Shown here: positions 8,017-16,630 of the stretch, in pieces
Position numbering within the stretch: the stretch's first letter is position 1
How the letters are laid out: every line of letters begins with the position of its first letter
Assembly (NCBI GenBank): GCA_013151965.1
Contig: JAADHF010000095.1
Span: forward strand, 10,961 to 55,381
DNA: 44,421 nt
Source of the DNA: Spirochaetota bacterium
Lineage (GTDB): Bacteria; Spirochaetota; Spirochaetia; SZUA-6
Direction: 5' to 3'
Translations under genes and position numbers: made by a program
The notes under the pieces: generated by a model
Seen by the model: only the letters and a program-made list of their open reading frames with translations
Told to the model about the DNA's origin: nothing
Databases searched by the model: none

Positions 8017-9162
8017 TTAAAGCTTCTTAATCTCTTCTTTTTTTAAACTTCTTGTTATGACAAGCCCTTTTTCCTCCGAAGTGGTGACAAGGGTCGGTTT
8101 TTCCGGAGTGTTTCCTTTCTCATCCTTTATAATACGTACAACGGGAAACCGGGGGTTGTTGATATCTGTTTTTATGACAAGTCCGAGAGCATTGTCGGAC
8201 AATAAAACATACGTTCCAAGCGGATAAATGGACAGCCTGTAGATAAGTGCCCTGATGATATTTTCGTCATACTTCGCTTTATTTCCCCGTAACAGGTCCA
8301 TCATTGCGCTGTGCCCGTCGAAAGAGAGTTTATACGGGCGCGGCGTCAGCATGGCATCGTAAGAACATGCAACCGCAATAATTCTTGCATAGAGGGAAAT
8401 TCTGGCACCTGTCAGCCTCTTAGGATAACCTGACCCGTCCATCCGTTCATGATGCTCCAACGCTCCGAGTGCAACATTATCCGGCACAGAGAAGCCTTTT
8501 AAGATTCTATATCCGAGTATGGTGTGTGCCATAATGGTTTTCTGTTCATTTGCCGTTAATTTCCCTGAGCTTTTGTACAGGCTTTCCGGCAGTTTAAACA
8601 TTCCTATGTCATGCAGCAGGGATGAAAGACCGAGTTCTATCAGCTTGTGCGGGGGCAGTTTCAGAAAACTGCCTAAAGTGATGGAAAGGATCGCAGTGTT
8701 TGCACTATGACTGATCAGATAATTATCGACCGGCGCCTTAAGTTCCGTGTACCGCAGAAGATAATCTCTGTTGTTTTTTTCAAGGGTTATAAGCTGCTTT
8801 ATTTTTTCCGTAATAAGCTCTATGTTAAGATGATTTTCCGATGCAAAGATTTTTAGTATTTTTCTGGTAAAATCTAAAAATTCATAGTAGAATTTTCGTG
8901 CGGATTCCAGCCTTTCCGTGTTCTGAATGTTTTCCACAAGTACGGCAGTAGAAGAGGATAACTCTTCCGATGCATTATAGACAGGTGCTTCCACCTGTGT
9001 GCCGTTACTGAAGATCTGTGTAAAATTCCATCTTTTTAAACGTTGGATGATTTCACCGGAAAGGGGAGTGTCCGGAGACAGAATAATATACTCCCTGTCA
9101 AGATAAACAGGAGCATCAAAATATATACCTGGTTTTAAAGACGAAATATTAAAACTTTTCAA
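8017..9162 (-). CDS. HD-GYP domain phosphodiesterase
   Basis: 381 residues from a TTG start at 9162, chosen because GGAGGAG lies 5 nt upstream; the longer ATG at 9204 has no ribosome-binding site. The N-terminal ~100 residues are a DUF3391-like leader (SLKPGIYFDAPVYL). The HD-GYP domain follows: HSANTAILSITLG, LLHDIGMFKLP (HD ligands), MAHTILGYRIL, EHHERMDGSGYP (GYP motif) and RIIAVACSYDAML. All main metal ligands are present. HD-GYP proteins hydrolyse cyclic di-GMP in the cytoplasm. No receiver domain is present, so its control is not visible. It is upstream of the nucleoside kinase and divergent from the membrane protein at 9229. Confidence 0.92.
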   Translation of the reverse strand: MKSFNISSLKPGIYFDAPVYLDREYIILSPDTPLSGEIIQRLKRWNFTQIFSNGTQVEAPVYNASEELSSSTAVLVENIQNTERLESARKFYYEFLDFTRKILKIFASENHLNIELITEKIKQLITLEKNNRDYLLRYTELKAPVDNYLISHSANTAILSITLGSFLKLPPHKLIELGLSSLLHDIGMFKLPESLYKSSGKLTANEQKTIMAHTILGYRILKGFSVPDNVALGALEHHERMDGSGYPKRLTGARISLYARIIAVACSYDAMLTPRPYKLSFDGHSAMMDLLRGNKAKYDENIIRALIYRLSIYPLGTYVLLSDNALGLVIKTDINNPRFPVVRIIKDEKGNTPEKPTLVTTSEEKGLVITRSLKKEEIKKL

Positions 9163-9176
9163 CGTATCTCCTCCGG

Positions 9177-9205
9177 TTGACCTGTTATATATATTATCAT
9201 ACATT
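9177..9205 (+). promoter_or_regulatory. Promoter of the membrane TPR-like gene
   Basis: TTGACC (9177-9182) and TACATT (9200-9205) are spaced by 17 nt. Transcription would start near 9212, just before an AGAGGAAG ribosome-binding site and the ATG at 9229. This short region also holds the 5' end of the divergent HD-GYP gene. Confidence 0.55.
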
Positions 9206-9228
9206 ACAATCTTAGGAAGAGGAAGCGG

Positions 9229-10065
9229 ATGAAATTTAAAACAATTTTTATTCTATTTAACGCAGTTTTAATCATTGCCTTTTTGTTTGTACTGTTGATG
9301 CCTGTGATACTTATCGGCGGTAATTATTTTTCGTTATTCATTGCAAAGGATTGGTTTGTACTTATTATATTCGCCCTGGCAATTATTGGGGTTAACAGTT
9401 ATTTTATCTCTAACCGGAAGTTGTTTAAACTGCTCGAATCGGAAGACTGGAATGCTCTTTCGAATTATCTCGAGGAAGAAATATATCGTAAAAAGAAGAT
9501 AAGAAAATTACATGTAAAAATGCTCATAAATGCCTATTTTTTAAACTCACAGCTTAAACCGATAAATAAACTTGAGGAATTTATAAGAAAGGAAAAACCG
9601 GGATTAATTCCGTATTTTTCCGTGGAATTCGGGATTCCCTATCTTATCGGTTCTGATCCCGGAGCTTCGGAAAATTATTTTGGGAAACTGCTGTCGGACA
9701 GGCAGACACGAAACCCGGAATGGATTAAATGGAATTATGCATTTACACTCATGCAGAAAAAAGAGTTTGATGCGGCAAAAGCGGAACTTTTAAAATTGTA
9801 TTCGGAAAATACAGGATCCATACCATTTCTGTTGACTCTTTATCTTCTGGATTCATTTGCCGGGCTGGATTCTGATGTCAAATCCAAAATAGAGAAGGGT
9901 ATTAAAAGGCTGCATGATGACTACGGCATTAAGAAATTCAATAAGGAACTGGAAAACAGTAATGAGAATATAGAGATTCTGATACTTTCACAGATAATCA
10001 AAGAAGCGAAGGAGAAATATCTGGATGGGAATATCGAGGTGCCTATCCTTAAGACTATCAATTAG
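9229..10065 (+). CDS. Membrane-anchored TPR-like protein of unknown function
   Basis: 278 residues. Two hydrophobic helices at about residues 5-32 and 41-61 (VLIIAFLFVLLMPVILI and FVLIIFALAIIGVNSYF) are followed by a basic cytoplasmic stretch (RKKKIRKLHVK). A soluble helical region of ~200 residues then carries TPR-like pairs such as NPEWIKWNYAFTLMQKKEFD. AGAGGAAG provides the ribosome-binding site. I do not recognise a named family; the arrangement suggests a scaffold facing the cytoplasm. It is convergent with the next gene, 27 nt away. No enzyme motif is visible. Confidence 0.75.
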   Translation: MKFKTIFILFNAVLIIAFLFVLLMPVILIGGNYFSLFIAKDWFVLIIFALAIIGVNSYFISNRKLFKLLESEDWNALSNYLEEEIYRKKKIRKLHVKMLINAYFLNSQLKPINKLEEFIRKEKPGLIPYFSVEFGIPYLIGSDPGASENYFGKLLSDRQTRNPEWIKWNYAFTLMQKKEFDAAKAELLKLYSENTGSIPFLLTLYLLDSFAGLDSDVKSKIEKGIKRLHDDYGIKKFNKELENSNENIEILILSQIIKEAKEKYLDGNIEVPILKTIN

Positions 10066-10092
10066 AGGAGAGTCTTTGCTTATGCACGGTAA

Positions 10093-10674
10093 TCAGCTGA
10101 AAATATTTTTTTTCTCATTCAGAGCTATATAACCAAAATCATTCAGTATATGAATAATGACTGCAGTCCATATACTTCCCGTATAGTAAAAGGCGAGATT
10201 GCAGAAAAATCCGATAAGAACAGCACCGAACCAGTATAACGGACGTCTCCATCGGGCAATATAGAGCATAGCGGAAAGTGAGGTGGATAGAGTTAAAGCT
10301 ACAAGGGTTCCCCAGATATTTTTCGGGATTGCAAAAAATATTCCCCTGTACAGGAAATCCTCTGCCGGTATCTGTATGCCGAATATTATTAATTGTGAAA
10401 GCAAAAAACCAAAGCTTATGTCGGATACCTTTAACCGTATTCCCCTATTGTAAATAATATGAAAAATCAGAAAGGCGAAACCTACGGAAAGACCGGTAAT
10501 TACGGACAGGCCTGTAAGCTGTATTGTTTCAGGCGCCATTCTTATTAAAATCGGTATACTGAAAACTAATTGTATAAAGGCGATAAAAATATCAAATTTA
10601 TAGTTCTTAAAAGGATAGGGAAACGACCAGAGATGTATCATAAATCCGAGTGAAAGGATTATAATTTCGAGCAT
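10093..10674 (-). CDS. CPBP-family intramembrane protein (Abi/CAAX protease-like)
   Basis: 193 residues with six or so hydrophobic helices. The CPBP motif 1 reads PAEDFLYRGIFF (the usual EExxxR appears as EDxxxR) and motif 2 reads HILNDFGYI (HxxxN/D). The catalytic residues of the CAAX/Rce1-like glutamyl protease fold are therefore largely kept, although the second Glu is Asp. These proteins sit in the cytoplasmic membrane and are linked to processing or self-immunity, but this one has no bacteriocin neighbours. No SD precedes the ATG; a TATACT box lies 13 nt upstream, so the 5' UTR may be very short. Confidence 0.82.
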   Translation of the reverse strand: MLEIIILSLGFMIHLWSFPYPFKNYKFDIFIAFIQLVFSIPILIRMAPETIQLTGLSVITGLSVGFAFLIFHIIYNRGIRLKVSDISFGFLLSQLIIFGIQIPAEDFLYRGIFFAIPKNIWGTLVALTLSTSLSAMLYIARWRRPLYWFGAVLIGFFCNLAFYYTGSIWTAVIIHILNDFGYIALNEKKNIFS

Positions 10675-10687
10675 TTATCGGAAGATT

Positions 10688-10693
10688 AGTATA
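10688..10693 (-). promoter_or_regulatory. Probable -10 box of the CPBP gene
   Basis: TATACT on the minus strand, 13 nt before the ATG. The only TTGACT nearby is 13 nt upstream of the box, which is too close for a normal -35, so the -35 element is unclear. Confidence 0.35.
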
Positions 10694-10759
10694 TCGGACT
10701 GCCTAAAGTCAATGGGAAAGTCTATATTGTACAATCCGGATAATTTAAAATTGTTGTAA

Positions 10760-10788
10760 TTGACAAATGCAGAGGATAGTCGTACTAT
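10760..10788 (+). promoter_or_regulatory. Promoter of the cobalamin-uptake operon
   Basis: TTGACA (10760-10765) and TACTAT (10783-10788) with a 17-nt spacer. Transcription would begin near 10795, almost exactly at the first helix of the riboswitch. Confidence 0.65.
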
Positions 10789-10793
10789 TTGTA

Positions 10794-10933
10794 TGCTTTT
10801 TAAGGGGAAGGCGGTGAAAAACCGCCGCGGACGCGCCACTGTAACCGGGGACGAAGGTTAAGGAAACCACTGGATATTATTCCGGGAAGGTTTAGCGGAT
10901 AGGATGATCCGGGAGTCAGGAAACCTTAAAGCA
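10794..10933 (+). promoter_or_regulatory. Cobalamin (B12) riboswitch aptamer
   Basis: Closing helix P1 is TGCTTT (10794-10799) with AAAGCA (10928-10933). Inside are AAGGGGAAGGCGGTGAAAAA, then the B12-box core GCGCCACTGTAACC, the AAGGTTAAGGAAACCACTGG stretch and a final GGGAGTCAGGAAACC, which together match the conserved cobalamin aptamer order. It directly precedes btuFCD, as expected for a B12-repressed uptake operon. Confidence 0.93.
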
Positions 10934-10934
10934 A

Positions 10935-10989
10935 AGGTGCAAGGCTGCAGAAAAGCAGGACCTGTACGCGAAATATTTACAGGGAGGTC
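10935..10989 (+). promoter_or_regulatory. Riboswitch expression platform: alternative hairpins over the btuF SD
   Basis: CCTGTA (10961-10966) can pair with TACAGG (10978-10983), burying the start of the ribosome-binding site AGGGAGG that serves the ATG at 10993. A competing hairpin pairs AGGT (10935-10938) with ACCT (10960-10963) and CTGC (10945-10948) with GCAG (10955-10958), consuming the same bases. The switch is therefore likely translational: which helix forms decides access to the SD. I see no T-run, so no terminator here. Confidence 0.6.
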
Positions 10990-10992
10990 TAT

Positions 10993-12042
10993 ATGGCTCA
11001 ATTAAAATCAAAAAAGCATTCTATAAGGGGATCACTTTTTCGGAGGTATTTTGGTAAGTATACAGTAACAGCGCTTCTTACTGTTGTACTGTTAACGGTT
11101 TTTTCAGGTTTTACGGCAACCGTTTTTGCACAGGGCGAGTATGAGAATACCGATTTTAAAACCTTAAAAACGGATAATGGTTTTCCTGTCAGCATTACCG
11201 ATGATTTAAATAATACCGTTAAGATTACGTCGAAACCCGAACGAATTCTTTCCGTATCATTGATGACGGATGAAGTACTGCTTGCAGTAGTTGATAAGTC
11301 AAGGATAATCGGTGTTACAAAACTTTCAGCCGATCCCGGAATATCCAATATAGCTTCCGATGTTGCCGGTATACCCGATAAGATCTCATTGAATGTGGAA
11401 ACGGTGCTGTCTTTAAGCCCCGATCTTATATTTCTTGCAACCTGGAGCGATGCAAATAAGGTAAAACAGCTTCGTAATGCGGGATTACAGGTTCTGCAGT
11501 TTAGGTCGCATGTGACTATACCCGGAATAGAAAAGATGATTACAACAATTGCAGAAGCCGTTGGAGAAAAAGAGAACGGAGAAAAACTTATTTCCCTTAT
11601 GAATAGCCGGCTGAATATTGTTCATGAAAAAATAGCTTCTATTCCGGATAGCAGCAGACTTACCGTAATGGACTATGGGACATGGGGTTCCTCCTTCGGC
11701 AGAGGATCGTCGTGGGATACAATAGTAAAACTGGCCGGTTTAAAAAATGCAGTTGCAGACCTGAAATCCGATAAGTGGGGTACTGTTCCTGTATCAAAGG
11801 AGAAATTGATCGACCTGAACCCCGATATTCTGATTCTTCCCGGTTGGGTCTGGGGAGATCCTGCAGGCTCGGATAAATTTTATAAGAAGACATTATCCGA
11901 TCCGGCTCTTAAGGGATTAAAGGCAATAAAAAATAACAGGATTTATAGAATATCCGAATCTCATAAGAGTTCGACATCGCAGTATATAGTGTATGCCGTT
12001 GAGGATCTTGCAAAGCTCGCATACCCTGAAAAATTCAAATAA
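10993..12042 (+). CDS. btuF: Cobalamin ABC transporter, periplasmic binding protein
   Basis: 349 residues. An unusually long basic N-region (~24 residues) precedes a hydrophobic signal segment (TALLTVVLLTVFSGF) ending in TVFA, a likely signal peptidase site near residue 47. The mature protein is a class III (BtuF/FepB-like) binding protein: ITDDLNNTVKI at the N-terminus, RILSVSLMTDEVLLAV, LSLSPDLIFLATW, VSKEKLIDLNPDILILPGW and LKAIKNNRIYRI. The family also carries haem and siderophores; cobalamin is assigned because a B12 riboswitch lies in the leader. It is the first gene of a three-gene operon, 3 nt before the permease. The SD is the one that the riboswitch hairpin can cover. Confidence 0.88.
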   Translation: MAQLKSKKHSIRGSLFRRYFGKYTVTALLTVVLLTVFSGFTATVFAQGEYENTDFKTLKTDNGFPVSITDDLNNTVKITSKPERILSVSLMTDEVLLAVVDKSRIIGVTKLSADPGISNIASDVAGIPDKISLNVETVLSLSPDLIFLATWSDANKVKQLRNAGLQVLQFRSHVTIPGIEKMITTIAEAVGEKENGEKLISLMNSRLNIVHEKIASIPDSSRLTVMDYGTWGSSFGRGSSWDTIVKLAGLKNAVADLKSDKWGTVPVSKEKLIDLNPDILILPGWVWGDPAGSDKFYKKTLSDPALKGLKAIKNNRIYRISESHKSSTSQYIVYAVEDLAKLAYPEKFK

Positions 12043-12045
12043 GTT

Positions 12046-13089
12046 TTGAATGTTCGTATTTTCAGAAGGACAATAGCATCCCTTTTTCTGATTCTGATCG
12101 TTGTTTTTATCTTTGCTCTGGGGATAGGCTCGGTACGGGTCTCTCCCCGTATTATCGTTAAAATATTATTTCATTCATTGGGAATTGATGCGGGGACTCT
12201 TCCGGAGATGAAATTTATTTCTATTATTTTATTTGTACGCCTGCCGAGGGTTATAGCGGCATTGCTGGTGGGTGCATCTCTTGCTGCGGCAGGAGCGGCA
12301 ACTCAGGGCTTGTTCAGAAATCCCATGGCAAGTCCCGATATACTCGGGATATCGGCAGGCGGGGGGCTCGGTGCCGTGATTGCAATACATACGGGTCTGA
12401 TATTCATAAATATTAATTTTTTTCCTCTTGCAACGATAGCAGGTTCTCTGGCGGCTTCTTTCAGTATATACGCGATTGCAAGTCACAGGGGTATAACATC
12501 CCTGCTTTTTGTGGTAATTGCGGGCATGGCCATTTCTTCATTTCTTAACGGACTTATCTCTGCTGTTCTTCTGTTCTCGAAGGAGTATGAGATAAGTCAG
12601 TTTATTTTCTGGACCATGGGCGGTCTGGATGGAATACGCTGGGAACAGATAGTTCTGCTGCTGCCTTTTTTACTGCCGGCTCTTGCAGGACTGTTCTTTT
12701 TTTCCAGGGAATTAAACATACTGATGCTCGGAGAAGAAAATGCACGCTCTACAGGTATGAATGTCGAACAGGTTAAAAAGCTGGTTTTAGCTCTGTCGGG
12801 AATCGTTACCGGTTTGTCCGTAGCTTTAAGCGGAACAATCGGGTTTGTGGGATTACTTATACCGCATTTTTTCAGGCTTTTATTAGGCAGCGATTACAGA
12901 ATGCTTATGCCGGTTTCCGCTTTAGGCGGAGCTGTTTTCCTGGTTCTCTGCGATCTGCTGGGCAGGAGTATTATGCCTCCCTTCGAGATTCGTGTCGGAA
13001 TAATTACATCGATATTAGGGGCGCCTTATCTGATTTTTCTTATCCTGAGGTACCAGAGGCACGATGTGAATAATTTAACGATATCATGA
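12046..13089 (+). CDS. btuC: Cobalamin ABC transporter, permease
   Basis: 347 residues of FecCD/BtuC type with about ten hydrophobic helices. Recognisable family segments are LFVRLPRVIAALLVGASLAA, GAATQGLFRNPMASPDILG, SGTIGFVGLLIPHFFRLLLG and GRSIMPPFEIRVGIITSILG, the last typical of the C-terminus; the coupling region facing the ATPase is included. The start is TTG at 12046, 3 nt after the btuF stop and without a visible SD, so translation is probably coupled. The 3' end overlaps btuD by ATGA. It acts as an inner-membrane homodimer with the ATPase. Confidence 0.92.
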   Translation: MNVRIFRRTIASLFLILIVVFIFALGIGSVRVSPRIIVKILFHSLGIDAGTLPEMKFISIILFVRLPRVIAALLVGASLAAAGAATQGLFRNPMASPDILGISAGGGLGAVIAIHTGLIFININFFPLATIAGSLAASFSIYAIASHRGITSLLFVVIAGMAISSFLNGLISAVLLFSKEYEISQFIFWTMGGLDGIRWEQIVLLLPFLLPALAGLFFFSRELNILMLGEENARSTGMNVEQVKKLVLALSGIVTGLSVALSGTIGFVGLLIPHFFRLLLGSDYRMLMPVSALGGAVFLVLCDLLGRSIMPPFEIRVGIITSILGAPYLIFLILRYQRHDVNNLTIS

Positions 13090-14336
13090 ATGGTAAATAC
13101 CCCGATATACATCTTTCCGTTAAGAATCTCAGTTACTCGATTGGTAAAAAATCGATTATTAAATCACTTTCATTGGAAGAAAATTCGGGTGAACTCATAG
13201 GGCTCATCGGACCGAACGGTTCGGGGAAAACAACGCTTATAAAATTACTTTCCGGTATAATAAAAGCTTCATCGGGTTCTGTATATTACAATGGGAAAAG
13301 CCTGGAATCATTAAAAGACAGGGAACGGGCACGATTAATCGGCTACATGCCGCAGGAGAATAATTATATTTTTCACCTCAAGGTTCTGGAAGTGGTACTA
13401 TTCGGAAGATATCCGTATAAAACCCGTATGGAAAGATTCAACAGGGATGATACTGTTAAAGCCAGGAGAATGCTTTCCTATGTAGGGCTTTCCGGGTATG
13501 AGGACAGGTACTTTGATACACTTTCCGGCGGTGAAAAACAGCTTGTTGTTTTTGCAAAGGTGCTTGCCCAGGAAGCAAAATGTTTTTTCTTAGACGAACC
13601 GGCTTCGAATCTGGATATAAGTCATCAGGAGAAACTGTTTTCTATGGCCTCGGAACTTTCCAGGGAGAACAAGATAGTTATTACCGCAATACACAATTTA
13701 AATATTGCTTCTCAGTACTGTGACAGGCTTATTCTTATAGAAAACGGAAGTGTTGTTAAAGAAGGAAATGCAGCGGATGTACTGACAACCGAAATTATAA
13801 GCGGAGTCTATAAGGTAAATACATCTGTAAGTATTAATACATCGACAGGAGCCCGTGTAATCAGTGTTGTCCGGCTTCCTGCAAAGAAAAAAAGATTTAC
13901 CCTTCACCTCATAGGAGGAGCAGGCAGTGCTGTAAACCTTACCCGTGAGCTGTTGAGGATAGGAGTGGAAATCAGCGGCGGAATTGCCCACCGGTACGAT
14001 TCCGATTTACTGCTCTGGGATGCTGCGGGGATCGTATCGTACAGTATCCCTCCGTTCTCCCGGATAAAGGACTCCGATATCGAATCTGCGAAGGAGCTTG
14101 TAAAAAAAGCCGACATAACTGTTCTATGTTCATTTCCGCTCGGAATGGGTAACTATAAGAACCTCAGTCTGGCAGCGGAAGCTGATAAATTAATTATTGT
14201 GGAAAATACGGAAAAGGAACTACAGCGGGAGTTTTTTTGTCCGGAAGCGGAAAAGATATATAAAGATATATTATGCCATGCAGTTCTTATGAAACCGGAT
14301 AAATTGATCGATTCCATTCGGGAGGGGACTGTCTGA
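13086..14336 (+). CDS. btuD: Cobalamin ABC transporter ATPase with C-terminal extra domain
   Basis: 416 residues, much longer than the ~250-residue stand-alone ATPase. Residues 1-255 are a complete FepC/BtuD-type ATPase: Walker A GLIGPNGSGKTTLIK, Q-loop MPQENN, signature LSGGEKQLV, Walker B CFFLDEPASNLD and switch His in AIHNL. From about residue 265 a second domain begins, opening with a glycine-rich strand-turn-helix (LHLIGGAGSAVNLTREL) and continuing with HRYDSDLLLWDAA and LGMGNYKN, like a small alpha/beta nucleotide- or ligand-binding fold. Similar tails occur on some clostridial and archaeal B12/haem ATPases (recollection). Its role may be sensing. It starts inside the btuC stop (ATGA overlap). 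Confidence 0.9.
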   Translation: MNGKYPDIHLSVKNLSYSIGKKSIIKSLSLEENSGELIGLIGPNGSGKTTLIKLLSGIIKASSGSVYYNGKSLESLKDRERARLIGYMPQENNYIFHLKVLEVVLFGRYPYKTRMERFNRDDTVKARRMLSYVGLSGYEDRYFDTLSGGEKQLVVFAKVLAQEAKCFFLDEPASNLDISHQEKLFSMASELSRENKIVITAIHNLNIASQYCDRLILIENGSVVKEGNAADVLTTEIISGVYKVNTSVSINTSTGARVISVVRLPAKKKRFTLHLIGGAGSAVNLTRELLRIGVEISGGIAHRYDSDLLLWDAAGIVSYSIPPFSRIKDSDIESAKELVKKADITVLCSFPLGMGNYKNLSLAAEADKLIIVENTEKELQREFFCPEAEKIYKDILCHAVLMKPDKLIDSIREGTV

Positions 14337-14354
14337 TGTTTTGCTTTTAAGCGG

Positions 14355-14846
14355 TTATTTGACGGAACCCGGTTCTCCTCTTTCCAGCGCGATTTTCCCT
14401 GTTCTTATCGATTCTAAGATTTCGTAGCTTCTGAACAGATTAAATGCATTGTCTATATGTATCGAATTTCCGGTAACTTCGAGAATCCACATATTATCCG
14501 CGGAGTCGACTATTCTTGCCTGAACGGCTGTTATTATCTGCAGGATTTCTCCCCTCTGTTCTTCGTTAACCCTGATCTTGATAAGGGCGTGTTCTCTTTC
14601 CACGGCAAGACTGCGTTTTATATCCCGGACTTTTAAGACATGAATGAGTTTCTGAAGCTGTTTCCGCACCTGTTCGAGAACAGTATCGTCTCCCTTTACT
14701 ACAATGGTAAATCTGCTCTTGTCCGGAATTTCAGTGTGGCCGACTGTAAGGGATTCTATATTAAAACCTCTCCTGGAAAACAGGCCGGATATCCGTGTCA
14801 TGACTCCGGGAATATCGTCGCATAGTATTGATATTGTGTGCTTCAT
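14355..14846 (-). CDS. ilvN: Acetolactate synthase, small (regulatory) subunit
   Basis: 163 residues from the ATG at 14846, preferred because AGGAG is 6 nt upstream; an ATG two codons earlier directly abuts that SD. The N-terminal ACT domain reads HTISILCDDIPGVMTRISGL, then FSRRGFNIESLTVGHTE, the usual valine-binding region, and the C-terminal half matches ALS small-subunit domain 2 (REHALIKIRVNEEQRGEI). It binds IlvB and gives valine feedback inhibition. It is 9 nt downstream of ilvB in the same operon, controlled by the attenuator upstream of ilvB. It is convergent with btuD. Confidence 0.95.
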   Translation of the reverse strand: MKHTISILCDDIPGVMTRISGLFSRRGFNIESLTVGHTEIPDKSRFTIVVKGDDTVLEQVRKQLQKLIHVLKVRDIKRSLAVEREHALIKIRVNEEQRGEILQIITAVQARIVDSADNMWILEVTGNSIHIDNAFNLFRSYEILESIRTGKIALERGEPGSVK

Positions 14847-14855
14847 TTTCATCTC

Positions 14856-16517
14856 CTATTCAATATATTCTAAAAGTGATTTGCCGGTTACCATCGGATA
14901 TGCATTGGATTTTTCTTCTAAAATAAAATCTATCACTGTCGGCTTTCCATTGCTTAAACCTTCCGATATCGCAGGTGCAATTTCCTGTTCCTCTGTAACT
15001 CTGATGCCGCAGGCTCCAAGGCTTTCCGCGAGTTTGGCATGATCGACAATTTTATCCAGGTCGCATGCCTGATACCTCTTTCCGTATGATACATCCTGAA
15101 GTTGATGAATCATGCCAAGGCAGTAGTCGTTCATTACGAGTACCAGAATGGGAATATTATACTGCACCGCGGTTGCAAGCTGCTGGCAGGTCATTAGAAA
15201 AGAACCGTCCCCGGCAATATCGACAACCTGCCTGTTTTTAACGGCTACTTTTGCACCTATCGCTGCAGGAACGCTGAAACCCATGGTTCCCAGGCCTCCG
15301 GAGGTCAGGAAAGAATGTGCGGTTTCGACCGGGAAATAATGAACAGCAAACATCTGGTGTTTGCCTACGTCGGTAACGACAACAGGGTTTTCGGTTATTT
15401 CTTTGAGAATTCTTATAATATTCGGTGTCGTAACACCACTTAATTTGGCTTTAAGCGGATGCTTTGCAGCGACCGACTGCAGATACTTTATCCATTCATC
15501 ATGTTTTATTTCAGGTATTGTTTTTAAAATCTGAGAAAGAATGTTCTTTGCATCGCCTACAATCGGAAGAAAAGCGGGAATATTCTTGCTTATCTCTGCC
15601 GGATCGATATCGATGTGTATGATCTTTGCCTGCCTGGCAAAGGTTTTAAGCGGCCCTGTTGTTCTGTCTACGAACCGTACTCCTGCCGCAATAATAAGAT
15701 CGGCTTCATTAACAGCGGTATTTGCCGCAACTCTCCCGTGATATCCCAGCATTCCGAAAAAGAGTTCGTGATTATTGGGTACGGCCGATTTTCCCATAAG
15801 TGTATGGATTACCGGAATGGAGGCTTTTTTAATCAGAGCTATAAGTTCTTCCGATGCATCCGAAATTACAACTCCGCCGCCTGCAATGATAAGAGGTTTT
15901 TTTGCATTTTTAATTAACTGTACTGCACGTCTTATCTGCCCCGGATGACCTTTAAGGGTTGGTTTATAACCTTCCAGATTAATTTTTCTGCTTTGATGGG
16001 AGTAAAACAGCTCCTGCTGAACATCCTTGGGTATATCTATTAGTACCGGACCCTTACGTCCTGTGGATGCGATATAAAATGCTTCTTCTACAATGGCCGG
16101 AATATCGCTGGCATTCTTTATAAGATAGTTATGCTTTGTAATAGGAATGGTTATGCCGGTTGTATCTACCTCCTGGAATGCATCGTTGCCGATCATGGAT
16201 GTTGCAACCTGCCCTGTGATTGCAACGACAGGTGAAGAATCCATATACGCAGTTGCAATTCCGGTTACCAGGTTTGTCGCTCCGGGTCCGCTTGTCGCCA
16301 TGCATACACCGACCTTTCCGCTTGCCCTGGCATAACCGTCTGCCATATGAGCCGCACCCTGCTCATGGCGGGCGAGGATATGCTTAATCGATGAGTGTGC
16401 TAGTTCATCATAGATCGGAAGTGTAGCCCCTCCGGGGTAGCCAAAGATATATTCCACTCCGGCTGATTCCAGAGCTTTAACAAGAGCTCTGGCACCGGTT
16501 TTCTGACCCTTTTTCAT
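14856..16517 (-). CDS. ilvB: Acetolactate synthase, large (catalytic) subunit
   Basis: 553 residues from the ATG at 16517, chosen because GAGGAGG is 5 nt upstream; the longer frame from 16571 would start inside the attenuator terminator. It has the three TPP-enzyme domains: N-terminal FGYPGGATLPIYDEL with the catalytic Glu in RHEQGAAHMADGYAR, a central FAD-binding-like region (IIAGGGVVISDASEEL), and the C-terminal TPP/Mg motif GDGSFLMTCQQLATA followed by MNDYCLGM. It condenses two pyruvates, or pyruvate with 2-oxobutyrate, in valine/leucine/isoleucine synthesis. It is regulated by a Leu/Val-codon leader peptide upstream and is followed by ilvN. Confidence 0.96.
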   Translation of the reverse strand: MKKGQKTGARALVKALESAGVEYIFGYPGGATLPIYDELAHSSIKHILARHEQGAAHMADGYARASGKVGVCMATSGPGATNLVTGIATAYMDSSPVVAITGQVATSMIGNDAFQEVDTTGITIPITKHNYLIKNASDIPAIVEEAFYIASTGRKGPVLIDIPKDVQQELFYSHQSRKINLEGYKPTLKGHPGQIRRAVQLIKNAKKPLIIAGGGVVISDASEELIALIKKASIPVIHTLMGKSAVPNNHELFFGMLGYHGRVAANTAVNEADLIIAAGVRFVDRTTGPLKTFARQAKIIHIDIDPAEISKNIPAFLPIVGDAKNILSQILKTIPEIKHDEWIKYLQSVAAKHPLKAKLSGVTTPNIIRILKEITENPVVVTDVGKHQMFAVHYFPVETAHSFLTSGGLGTMGFSVPAAIGAKVAVKNRQVVDIAGDGSFLMTCQQLATAVQYNIPILVLVMNDYCLGMIHQLQDVSYGKRYQACDLDKIVDHAKLAESLGACGIRVTEEQEIAPAISEGLSNGKPTVIDFILEEKSNAYPMVTGKSLLEYIE

Positions 16518-16570
16518 AACTCCTCCTCTTGAACGAAACGAAATTGTAGATAAAATGAGGAATGTGCGCA

Positions 16571-16608
16571 TAAAAAAACCTGCTGTCCGGTCTTAAGAAC
16601 AGCAGGTT
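16571..16608 (-). terminator. Attenuator terminator of ilvBN
   Basis: On the minus strand a perfect 10-bp stem (AACCTGCTGT at 16608-16599 with ACAGCAGGTT at 16586-16577) and 12-nt loop are followed by seven T. It lies between the leader peptide stop and ilvB, 54 nt before the ilvB ATG. The AACAGC just after the leader peptide stop (around 16626-16631) is complementary to GCTGTT in the 5' arm and could form the competing antiterminator. Confidence 0.88.
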
Positions 16609-16630
16609 CAAATATTTCGCTTTAAAGCTG

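Noticed and set aside
16518-16571. N-terminal extension of ilvB
   Set aside because: It would begin inside the attenuator T-run; the ATG at 16517 has a perfect SD.
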